Source of the DNA: an uncultured Chthoniobacter sp.
GTDB taxonomy: Bacteria > Verrucomicrobiota > Verrucomicrobiia > Chthoniobacterales > Chthoniobacteraceae
Direction of reading: 5' to 3'
Assembly (NCBI GenBank): GCA_903874975.1
Contig: CAIQUL010000154.1
Location: forward strand, 1-32,797
Length of the DNA: 32,797 nt
Part shown: positions 8,427-14,853 of the stretch, piece by piece
Layout: every line of letters starts with the position of its first letter
Numbering within the stretch: the first letter of the stretch is position 1
Position numbers and translations under genes: made by a program
Notes under the pieces: model-generated
Seen by the model: only the letters and a program-made list of their open reading frames with translations
What the model was told of the DNA's origin: nothing
Database searches by the model: none

Positions 8427-9230
8427 TCAGGCGGAGACGGTGCCGTCGAAGACGAAATCCGCCGGGCCGGTCAGTGTGACATCGAGGTAGCCGTCGCCGG
8501 TTTTCGTAAAGCCGATGCGCAGGGTCTCGCCGCCGCGGACCTGCACCTGCACGGGCGACGGCGCGCCGGTGCGTTCGTGGAAAATGAGCGCGCAGGCGAC
8601 CATGCCGGTGCCGCAGGCGAGCGTTTCATCCTCGACGCCGCGCTCGTAGGTGCGGATGGCGATGGTGTCGGCGGCGCGCTGTCGGACGAAATTGGCGTTC
8701 GTGCCCTTCGGCGCGAAGTGCTCGTGATACCGGAGCGCGTGACCGAGGTGGCGCACGTCCGTGCCTTCCAGATCCTCCACGAAGACGACGGCGTGCGGGA
8801 CGCCGGTATTCACCGAGTGGACAAAGTGCGTCTCGCCGTCCGCGTGGAGCTTGTCGTTCAGGCGCAGCGAGTGCGGCTTGCTCATCTGGATCTGGACGAG
8901 GTCGCCGAGAAACTTCGCGGTGATCACGCCCGCCTGCGTTTCAAACGAGATGTCGCCCGCCTGGCCGCTGATCCTTTGCGCGAAGCGCCCAAAGCAGCGC
9001 GCGCCATTGCCGCACATCTCGGCCTCGCCGCCATCGGCGTTGTAGTAGCGCATGCGGAAGTGGGCCCCGTTCTGCGCGGGCTCGACCGCGAGCAGGCCGT
9101 CGGCCCCGATGCCGCGGTGGCGGTCGCAAAGGCGGGCGATTTGCGCGCCGGTGAGGGCGCTCTTTCCGTCGCGGTTATCGACCATGACGAAATCATTTCC
9201 GGCCCCGTTCATTTTCGTGAAGTGCAGCAT
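8427..9230 (-). CDS. dapF: Diaminopimelate epimerase
   Basis: DapF interconverts LL- and meso-diaminopimelate, supplying the peptidoglycan cross-linking residue and the lysine precursor. The 267-residue product has both catalytic cysteines: C73 in 'MCGNGARCFGRF' and C206 in 'LACGTGMVA'; other family motifs are 'MNGAGNDFVMVDNR', 'YNADGGEAE' and 'NTGVPHAVVFV'. The frame is open far upstream to 9923, but that part is the shadow of the plus-strand secreted gene; the ATG at 9230 ('MLHFTKMNGAGND') is the conserved start. It is first in the minus-strand operon, with the promoter probably between 9231 and 9344. Confidence 0.97.
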   Translation of the reverse strand: MLHFTKMNGAGNDFVMVDNRDGKSALTGAQIARLCDRHRGIGADGLLAVEPAQNGAHFRMRYYNADGGEAEMCGNGARCFGRFAQRISGQAGDISFETQAGVITAKFLGDLVQIQMSKPHSLRLNDKLHADGETHFVHSVNTGVPHAVVFVEDLEGTDVRHLGHALRYHEHFAPKGTNANFVRQRAADTIAIRTYERGVEDETLACGTGMVACALIFHERTGAPSPVQVQVRGGETLRIGFTKTGDGYLDVTLTGPADFVFDGTVSA

Positions 9231-9344
9231 AAGGGCGGAGAAGAAAGCACGCCGTCGCCCGGCGTGCCAACGCGGTTTTTTGCCGGAGGGAGGGCCCGCC
9301 CGCCGATTGACAACGCCGCGCCGGTGAGCCACGAACCGCGGAAG

Positions 9345-9926
9345 ATGAAGATTCTCCGGCTCAGCCTGATCGCCGCTTTCGCGCTGCCCGCGCTGGCGGG
9401 GCCGGCGGCGATCAAGGCGCGCGTGGAGGAACCGGCGGTGCCGGAGACGATGGGCGGGTGCTCGCTGAAATGCGGCTTCGCGTGGAGCGTGGAGGTGCAG
9501 GCGGACGGCGGGCAGAAGGCGGAGGTCACGAAGAAGCTGAATGATGAGAAGGCCGAGACGACCTGGGTCGCGGCGGACGGAACGAGCGGAGTCGGCGCGC
9601 GACTGAAACTTCTCTTCCCGAAAAAGCTCCACGCCGAGGCCGAGGGGAACATTCCGATTTACGGCCTGGACATCATCAATGGCGACTGGTCCAGCGAGGA
9701 ACGGTGGAAGGCCCGCGCTCGGGTGAAAAAAGCGCGGCTTTACTACCGCGACAAGCCGCTCGCCGACGTGACTTTTTCGGACAACCGCCGCTGGCAGCGG
9801 GTGATGTTCCCCGACCAGTTCGCTCGCTCCGGCGACTGGATGACCTTCGAGATTCTGGAGATCTATCCGGGCGAAAAGGGCGCGGGCGCGGCGCTCACGG
9901 AGATCGTCCTGCAGGGCGCGCACTGA
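9345..9926 (+). CDS. Secreted protein with NADase-type glycan-binding (discoidin-like) domain
   Basis: This 193-residue protein has a Sec signal peptide (MKILRLSLIAAFALPALAGP, cleavage near residue 19). The mature part shows 'GGCSLKCGFAW' (C39, C43), then a jelly-roll-like pattern: 'AETTWVAADGTSGVGARLKLLF', 'IYGLDIINGDWSSEERWKARARVKKARLYY', 'WMTFEILEIYPGEKGAGAALTEIVL'. This resembles the domain annotated as NADase-type glycan-binding in bacterial surface proteins ('TAWVEG..GDGIGE', 'NGY.K....Y..N.R.K'). I infer carbohydrate or surface binding rather than catalysis. It is divergent from dapF with a 114-bp gap, and convergent with the DUF4864 gene. Confidence 0.65.
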   Translation: MKILRLSLIAAFALPALAGPAAIKARVEEPAVPETMGGCSLKCGFAWSVEVQADGGQKAEVTKKLNDEKAETTWVAADGTSGVGARLKLLFPKKLHAEAEGNIPIYGLDIINGDWSSEERWKARARVKKARLYYRDKPLADVTFSDNRRWQRVMFPDQFARSGDWMTFEILEIYPGEKGAGAALTEIVLQGAH

Positions 9927-9955
9927 GCGCTGCCGCGCGCCGGGTGGTCCGGGGA

Positions 9956-10417
9956 CTACGCCCGCACGCCACCCATCCGCCGGCCGGCCGGCCAGCGGCG
10001 GAGGACGCGGGCGCTGTCGATCTTCCAGACGTCGTCTTCGTTCACGAGCCGGTAGATGCAGGGGATGATGTCGCCGTCATCGAGGAAGAGATACGCGGGG
10101 ATGACCGCGTGCTGGCCTTCGTGGCGGACAGCGCCGAATTCCACGCGGCGCGCGCGGCGCACGCTCGGGTAATCGGTGCGCGCGAGGTCGGAGAAGGCCT
10201 CGATGTTGAACTTCTCCTGAAAGCCCGTGGAAACCTGCCGGTAGGCGCTGGCGTAGTCGTCGTCGCGAAAGGCGGCGATCTGTTTCCAGATGACGGCGTA
10301 GAGCACGGCGGGCGTGGTGCTTTGCCGGCGGCGCTCGGCTTGCTCCTGAAAAATGGCCCCCGCTCCGCAGATGAGGAAGAGGCCGGCGAGGAGGAGGAGC
10401 TTGGCGGTGCGGTTCAC
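9956..10417 (-). CDS. Membrane-anchored DUF4864-like protein
   Basis: From the GTG at 10417 this is a 153-residue protein with an N-terminal hydrophobic helix ('AKLLLLAGLFLICGAGAIF', signal anchor), followed by an SnoaL/NTF2-like domain: 'IAAFRDDDYASAYRQVSTGFQEKF', 'FSDLARTDYPSVRRARRVEFGAV', 'YRLVNEDDVWKIDSARVL'. That order matches DUF4864 as I remember it; function is unknown. The GTG overlaps the TGA of the upstream gene (GTGA), so translation is probably coupled. Longer same-frame starts read through the DUF971 gene and are not credible. Confidence 0.65.
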   Translation of the reverse strand: MNRTAKLLLLAGLFLICGAGAIFQEQAERRRQSTTPAVLYAVIWKQIAAFRDDDYASAYRQVSTGFQEKFNIEAFSDLARTDYPSVRRARRVEFGAVRHEGQHAVIPAYLFLDDGDIIPCIYRLVNEDDVWKIDSARVLRRWPAGRRMGGVRA

Positions 10418-10743
10418 GCGGAGTGGCTCGGCGCGGCTTCGTCGGCGAGGCGGCGGAGAAAAGGGAAGGTGTAGAGCCCGGTGCCGTGGCCGTCGGCCCA
10501 GGTAGGCTGGAGCGCGTAGCTGCCGATGATCTGAAAGCCGGTCAGCACGAAACTCTGCGGCGTAAAGACGACCTGCGGGCGGACGACGTAGCCGAGCACA
10601 TCCGGCTCGCCGCCGCAGGCCGCGCACGGGCAGGCGCGGCGCAGGGCTTCGAGCCCGAGATACGACTCCGTGCCGTCGCTCCACGCGATGGCGAGTTCGT
10701 GGCCGATGGTCTGGATTTGCGTCGGGGTGAGGCGGGAGGCCAT
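10414..10743 (-). CDS. DUF971 (GBBH-like N-terminal domain) protein
   Basis: This 109-residue protein matches the DUF971 layout: 'LAIAWSDGTESYLGLEALRRACPCAAC' (family pattern W.DG....L....LR..CPCA.C) and the C-terminal 'IGSYALQPTWADGHGTGLYTFPFLRRL' (W.DGH.TG.Y....LR). The same fold forms the N-terminal domain of gamma-butyrobetaine hydroxylase; stand-alone versions are suspected iron-sulfur or metal-linked proteins, with the cysteines ('CPCAACGG') as candidate ligands. It starts 4 bp after the YggS stop and overlaps the next gene by 4 bp, so the three form a tight operon. Confidence 0.85.
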   Translation of the reverse strand: MASRLTPTQIQTIGHELAIAWSDGTESYLGLEALRRACPCAACGGEPDVLGYVVRPQVVFTPQSFVLTGFQIIGSYALQPTWADGHGTGLYTFPFLRRLADEAAPSHSA

Positions 10744-10747
10744 GTGT

Positions 10748-11479
10748 TTAGTCGTCGAAAGATGCCGCGTCTCCCGCCGGTTTCCAAGCCTTCCCTCGCC
10801 GCGTCCCGAAAATCGCCGTGCCCACGCGGACCAGCGTCGCGCCCTCCTCCACGGCCACGGCGAAATCCCCGCTCATGCCCATCGAGAGCCGGGGCAGCGG
10901 CACGCGAAACTCCGCCTGCAGCCGGTCGCGCAGCTCCCGGAGCGCGATGAAAAACGGGCGCGAGTTTTCCGCTTCGGGGGCAAAGGGAGGGATCGTCATC
11001 AGCCCCTCGATTTGCAGCCGACCGAGCGCCAGCAGCGCCTCCATTTCGGCGCGCAGTTGGTCCGGCGAAAAGCCAAACTTGCTCGTTTCGCCGGCCACAT
11101 TCACCTCGAGCAGCACGCGCGGAAACTGCCCGGCCTCCTCCGCGATCCGGTCGAACTCCCGGGCCAGCTCCAGCGTGTCGAGGCCATGGTAAAGCTCGAA
11201 CCCGGCGGCGAGCGCGTGGCGGATTTTGTTTTTCTGCAAATGCCCGATCAGGTGCCAGCGCGCCCGGCCCGGCAGCAGGGGAATTTTCGCCCGTGCCTCC
11301 TGCACCCGGTTTTCACCAAAGACGCACTGCCCGGCGTCGAGCGCGGCGAGCAGCGTCTCGGGCGGATGGGTTTTCGAGACGGCCACGAGTTCGATTTCCT
11401 CCGCGCTCCGACCGGCGCGGACGGCGGCGGCGGCGATCTCCGTGTGGACGGCGGCGAGACGGTCGGCGATTTCGTTCAT
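10748..11479 (-). CDS. YggS/PLPBP-type pyridoxal phosphate homeostasis protein
   Basis: The 243-residue protein binds PLP without known catalysis and buffers vitamin B6 and amino/keto-acid pools. The motifs are complete: the PLP lysine K36 in 'LVAVSKTHP', 'FGENRVQEA', 'WHLIGHLQKNK', 'VNVAGETSKFGF', 'GLMTIPP' and 'LSMGMSGDFAVAVEEGATLVRVGTAIFG'. The frame is open to 12190 through the LysR gene on the other strand, but the true start is the ATG at 11479 ('MNEIADRLAAVHTEI'). It heads the operon with DUF971 and DUF4864 and is divergent from the LysR gene with 60 bp between starts. Confidence 0.94.
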   Translation of the reverse strand: MNEIADRLAAVHTEIAAAAVRAGRSAEEIELVAVSKTHPPETLLAALDAGQCVFGENRVQEARAKIPLLPGRARWHLIGHLQKNKIRHALAAGFELYHGLDTLELAREFDRIAEEAGQFPRVLLEVNVAGETSKFGFSPDQLRAEMEALLALGRLQIEGLMTIPPFAPEAENSRPFFIALRELRDRLQAEFRVPLPRLSMGMSGDFAVAVEEGATLVRVGTAIFGTRRGKAWKPAGDAASFDD

Positions 11480-11539
11480 TTGGGAAATTGATGCCCGTTG
11501 ACAGGCGGATAAGCCAACCTTACCTCGTCCCCAACCGGC

Positions 11540-12430
11540 ATGTATATCGATACCTTCAAAGTCTTCTGCGATCTTGTCGAGACTGGCAATTTTTCCAAGG
11601 CGGGCGCGCTCAATTCCATCACCCAGAGCGCCGTCAGCCAGCAGATTCGCGCCATCGAGGAGCGCTTCAAAGTGCGGCTCGTCGAGCGCGGTCAGCGGCA
11701 CTTTGCGCTCACCCCGGAGGGCCGCGTCTTTCTCCAGGCCGGGCGCGAGATTCTCGACGTCTTCAATGACCTCGACCACCGCCTGCACGCGCTGCGCAAC
11801 GTGGTCGCCGGGGAACTCCGCATCGCCTCCATTTACAGCATCGGCCTCCACGAACTGCCGCCTTTGCTGCAATCCTTCCGCCAGACCTATCCCGACGTGG
11901 AACTGCACGTCGCATACCGGCGTTCGCCGCAGGTTTATGCGCAGGTCGCGAGTGGCGACGTGGACTTCGGACTCGTGGCCTACCCGATGAAACGCAGTGG
12001 CCTGCAGACCGAGATTTTCAGCGAGGATCGGATGGTCCTGATCTGCCACCCGCAGCACACGCTGGCCCGCCGGCCCAAGATTCGCCTCGCGGAGTTGAAC
12101 GGCGAAAAACTCATCAGCTTCGAGCCGGATCAACCCACGCGCAAAGTCATCGACCGCCACCTCCGCGCGCACGCGGTGGAAATCGAACACGCCATGGAAT
12201 TCGACAACATTGAGACCGTGAAACGCGCCGTCGAAATCGCCAGCGGCGTCTCCATCGTGCCTGGCTACACCGTCCGGCAGGAGGTGAAAAGCGGCGTGCT
12301 GTGCGCGGTGCCGATCGAGAGCCCGAAAATCTCACGCCCGCTCGGTATCGTCTCGAAACGCAACCGCGCGCGGTCCCCGGCGCACAAGGAATTCGTCGAG
12401 GCGCTGAAGCAGGGCGCGGCGGCAGCGTAG
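11540..12430 (+). CDS. LysR-family transcriptional regulator (CysB-like)
   Basis: This 296-residue regulator has the N-terminal winged helix-turn-helix ('FSKAGALNSITQSAVSQQIRAIEERFKVRLVER', residues 18-50) and a C-terminal periplasmic-binding-like effector domain from about residue 90 ('GELRIASIYSIGLHELPPLLQSFRQTYPDVEL'). Such proteins bind T-N11-A sites near their own promoter and usually control the divergent gene; here that is the YggS operon. The effector is unknown. A TTGACA (11498-11503) lies in the 60-bp divergent gap, but its -10 partner is poor. Confidence 0.9.
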   Translation: MYIDTFKVFCDLVETGNFSKAGALNSITQSAVSQQIRAIEERFKVRLVERGQRHFALTPEGRVFLQAGREILDVFNDLDHRLHALRNVVAGELRIASIYSIGLHELPPLLQSFRQTYPDVELHVAYRRSPQVYAQVASGDVDFGLVAYPMKRSGLQTEIFSEDRMVLICHPQHTLARRPKIRLAELNGEKLISFEPDQPTRKVIDRHLRAHAVEIEHAMEFDNIETVKRAVEIASGVSIVPGYTVRQEVKSGVLCAVPIESPKISRPLGIVSKRNRARSPAHKEFVEALKQGAAAA

Positions 12431-12437
12431 GAAGTTG

Positions 12438-12516
12438 ATTGCGCAGGGTGATCGGTGAGTGGTGAGTGGGGCTCCGCAAGCCACCGATCACTTGCGGAGG
12501 ACGTCGGGTGCGCAAT
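12438..12516. repeat. Nested/alternative inverted repeats in the mtnP leader
   Basis: The segment contains GTGATCGGTG (12448-12457) complementary to CACCGATCAC (12482-12491), and CTCCGCAAG (12472-12480) complementary to CTTGCGGAG (12491-12499). The two pairings share position 12491 and interleave, so they cannot both form fully. An outer ATTGCGC/GCGCAAT pair (12438-12444 and 12510-12516) closes the unit. The left part is a heptamer run: GTGATCG, GTGAGTG, GTGAGTG. It lies 56 bp before the start of the MTA phosphorylase gene. Confidence 0.75.
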
Positions 12517-12571
12517 TGCGGTGCGACTTTCCCGTTTTCAAACCTCCCCACGCCGCCTATCTCTCGCCGCC

Positions 12572-13441
12572 ATGACAGCACCAGCGATCGGCATCATCGG
12601 CGGCAGCGGCCTTTACCAGATGGACGGGCTCACCGACATCTCCGAGCACGTGGTCGAGACGCCGTTCGGCCCGCCGTCCGACGTGATCTTTGGCGGCCAA
12701 CTCGCTGGCCGGCAGGTTTATTTCCTCCCGCGCCATGCGCGCGGCCACCGCATCCTGCCGCACGAGCTGAATCACCGCGCGAACATCTACGCGCTGCGTT
12801 CGCTGAACGTCCGCTGGATTCTTTGCGTCACGGCTGTCGGCTCGCTGCAGGAGCAGTATGAGCCCCGGCACATCGTCCTGCCGTCGCAGTTTTTCGACCG
12901 CACCAGCCAGGGCGCGGCGCACACGTTTTTCGGCGGCGGGATCGTCGCGCACGTGAGCTTTGCCGAGCCCACCTGCTCGCCTTTGCGCCAGCTCCTGGCC
13001 AATGCCGCGCGCGACCTCGGCCTGCCCGTCCACAACGGGGGCACCTACGTGAACATGGACGGCCCCGCGTTTTCCACCCGCGCCGAATCCGAGACGCACC
13101 GCAAGCTCGGCTTCGATGTCATCGGCATGACGAACCTCGGTGAAGTGCGACTTGCGCGGGAAGCGGAGATTGCCATCGCGACCATGGCGATGATTACAGA
13201 TTACGATTGCTGGAAGACCGAGGAAGAGCCCGTGACCGCCGAAGCCGTGATCGCGCACCTCATGGCCAACGCCGCCGCCGCGAAACAGATTCTCGCCCGC
13301 GTGATCCCGCAAATTCCCGCCGAACCGCACTACCCCGAGCACCGCGCGCTCGACAGCGCGCTCGTCACCGACCGCTCGCTCTGGCCGGCGGAGACGGTGC
13401 AAAAATTGGGCGTGATTCTGGAGCGCTTCGCCGACCGCTGA
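12572..13441 (+). CDS. mtnP: S-methyl-5'-thioadenosine phosphorylase
   Basis: This cytosolic enzyme splits methylthioadenosine into adenine and methylthioribose-1-phosphate in methionine salvage. The 289-residue product carries the phosphate-binding 'GIIGGSGLYQM', 'PRHARGHRILPHELNHRANIYALR', 'GPAFSTRAESETHRKLGFDVIGMTNLGEVRLAREAEIAIATMAMITDYDCW'. The 'TDYDCW' aspartates are the mark of MTA phosphorylases as opposed to guanosine/inosine phosphorylases. The frame opens at 12455, but those codons run through the leader inverted repeat; the ATG at 12572 gives the canonical start. No other methionine-salvage gene is nearby. Confidence 0.94.
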   Translation: MTAPAIGIIGGSGLYQMDGLTDISEHVVETPFGPPSDVIFGGQLAGRQVYFLPRHARGHRILPHELNHRANIYALRSLNVRWILCVTAVGSLQEQYEPRHIVLPSQFFDRTSQGAAHTFFGGGIVAHVSFAEPTCSPLRQLLANAARDLGLPVHNGGTYVNMDGPAFSTRAESETHRKLGFDVIGMTNLGEVRLAREAEIAIATMAMITDYDCWKTEEEPVTAEAVIAHLMANAAAAKQILARVIPQIPAEPHYPEHRALDSALVTDRSLWPAETVQKLGVILERFADR

Positions 13442-13515
13442 GCGGGGACTGACGATTTTTCAGCGGGTCGTCTTCCTGCTTTCACCGGGAACGAATTACG
13501 CTAGTAATTCCCACC

Positions 13516-14403
13516 ATGATCCGCCTCCTGCCTTTCGTATTCCTCGGTCTCGCGTCTGCGCTCGTCGGTGCCGCGCCCGCGCCAGCCGCGTCGGCTCCTG
13601 TCGCGCCCGCGACCAAGCCGCAAGCACCCGCGCCCGTCCTGTCTGTCCCCACCGATGTCCCTGCCCCAACCGCCGCCGGAGCACCGAAAATCACCGTCTC
13701 CCAATGCAACGTCGATGGCCCGCATATCGCCATCACCTTCGACGACGGCCCGCACGGGACGAACACGCCGCGGCTGCTCGACATGCTCAAGCAGCGTAAA
13801 ATCCATGCGACCTTTTTCATGGTCGGCCAGTGTGTTGCCGAGTATCCCGCGATCGTCAAAAGGATGGTCGCCGAAGGTCATGAAGTCGCGAACCACTCGT
13901 GGTCCCATCCGCAGCTTTCCAGCATGACCGAAGCCTCAGTGCGCGAGCAGCTCCAGAGGACGCACGACGCGATCATCGCGGCCTGCGGCGTCGCCCCGAA
14001 AACGATGCGTCCGCCCTTCGGAGCCTTCACCGCCCGCCAGCGCGCCTGGTCGCACGGCGAATGGGGCTACAAGTGCATTTTGTGGGATGTCGATCCGCTC
14101 GATTGGAAAGTGCGCAACGCCGAGCACGTGAAAAATGCGATCCTCAAAGCGGCCGTGCCGGGCTCGATCATTCTCGCGCACGACATCCACAAATCCACCA
14201 TCGACGCCATGCCCGAGACCCTCGACGGCCTGCTCGCCAAGGGGTTCAAATTTGCCACTGTCACCGAGCTGCTCGCCATGGATAAACCGCTCCCGCCCAA
14301 ACCGAAAGCCACGCCCGCCCCGAAGCCCGATCCCGCCGTGGCGGTGAAAGCGGAAGCGGCCACCGCGCCGGTCGCGCCCCCGGCGACCAAGCCGCAGCCC
14401 TGA
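13516..14403 (+). CDS. Secreted polysaccharide deacetylase (NodB domain, CE4)
   Basis: This 295-residue protein has a signal peptide (MIRLLPFVFLGLASALVGAAPAPA), a 35-residue Ala/Pro-rich linker, a NodB domain from about residue 60, and a Pro/Ala/Lys-rich tail. CE4 motifs: 'ITFDDGPHGTNTPRLLDML' (catalytic Asp plus metal Asp), 'ANHSWSHPQLS' (metal His pair), 'RPPFGAF' and 'IILAHDIHKSTIDAMPETLDGL' (C-terminal His). Family members remove acetyl groups from peptidoglycan GlcNAc/MurNAc or chitin-like chains. The low-complexity tails suggest it spans or contacts the cell wall. It starts 74 bp after mtnP; no promoter is obvious. Confidence 0.92.
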   Translation: MIRLLPFVFLGLASALVGAAPAPAASAPVAPATKPQAPAPVLSVPTDVPAPTAAGAPKITVSQCNVDGPHIAITFDDGPHGTNTPRLLDMLKQRKIHATFFMVGQCVAEYPAIVKRMVAEGHEVANHSWSHPQLSSMTEASVREQLQRTHDAIIAACGVAPKTMRPPFGAFTARQRAWSHGEWGYKCILWDVDPLDWKVRNAEHVKNAILKAAVPGSIILAHDIHKSTIDAMPETLDGLLAKGFKFATVTELLAMDKPLPPKPKATPAPKPDPAVAVKAEAATAPVAPPATKPQP

Positions 14404-14457
14404 CGCAAGACGGTCCCCCAAAAGCTCGCCCGGCGTGGTGAAGTCTGCGAATCTGCC

Positions 14458-14853
14458 GTGATGCGCCGCGTCGCCGATTGGTTCCGTTCTCATCCGCTAA
14501 CCACGGCCTTCCTCGTGCTCATCGGCTGCGCCGTGGGCGCGCATCTTTTCGCCAACTGGCGCGCAGAAGTCCGCTGGCAGCAATACTGCACCGAGGCCCG
14601 CGCCCGCGGCGGGAGCGGGTCCACGGTCGGCGGCGGGGGCGCCGCCGACGGCACGCGAGGGCGCGCGCGCTCCCCCGGAACGTCGGTTCTCGAATGGAGA
14701 GGTGCGTGTTCAGTATTCAGTGTGCCGTGCTCAGTTCGGACGCGGCTGCGAAAACTGCATACTGAACACCGCGCCCCGCCCCACTATCACGCGTCCAGAC
14801 ACGCGCGCACATTCCACCCCGCGCGTTCCAGTCGCGCCTGCGCTTCCGCGTAA
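14458..14853 (+). pseudogene. Truncated remnant of a membrane-anchored protein gene
   Basis: The first about 50 residues from the ATG at 14461 look genuine: 'MRRVADWFRSHPLTTAFLVLIGCAVGAHLF', a membrane anchor, followed by 'RAEVRWQQYCTEARARG'. Long Verrucomicrobiota/Planctomycetota hypothetical proteins begin with this kind of anchor plus 'W..Y..E..ARG' segment and continue for hundreds of residues (from memory). Here the reading frame runs at about 14610 straight into repeat DNA (hairpin 14626-14649, ACGCG-type repeat, heptamer repeat 14706-14740) and then into the antisense of the next gene. I read it as a 5' fragment cut by repeat insertion or deletion. Confidence 0.5.
14626..14775. repeat. 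Composite repeat: GC hairpin, ACGCG-type repeat, heptamer hairpin
   Basis: GTCGGCGGCG (14626-14635) pairs exactly with CGCCGCCGAC (14640-14649) across GGGG. Positions 14650-14682 (GGCACGCGAGGGCGCGCGCG, then CTCCCCCGGA) resemble blocks at 23771-23800 and 28105-28133. Next comes a heptamer run at 14706-14740: GTGTTCA, GTATTCA, GTGTGCC, GTGCTCA, GTTCGGA. Its GTGTTCAGTAT (14706-14716) pairs with ATACTGAACAC (14759-14769). Confidence 0.75.

Noticed and set aside
8007-9344. Long plus-strand frame running into the secreted protein at 9345
   Set aside because: The upstream part is antisense to dapF and dapA; only the section from the signal peptide onward is credible.
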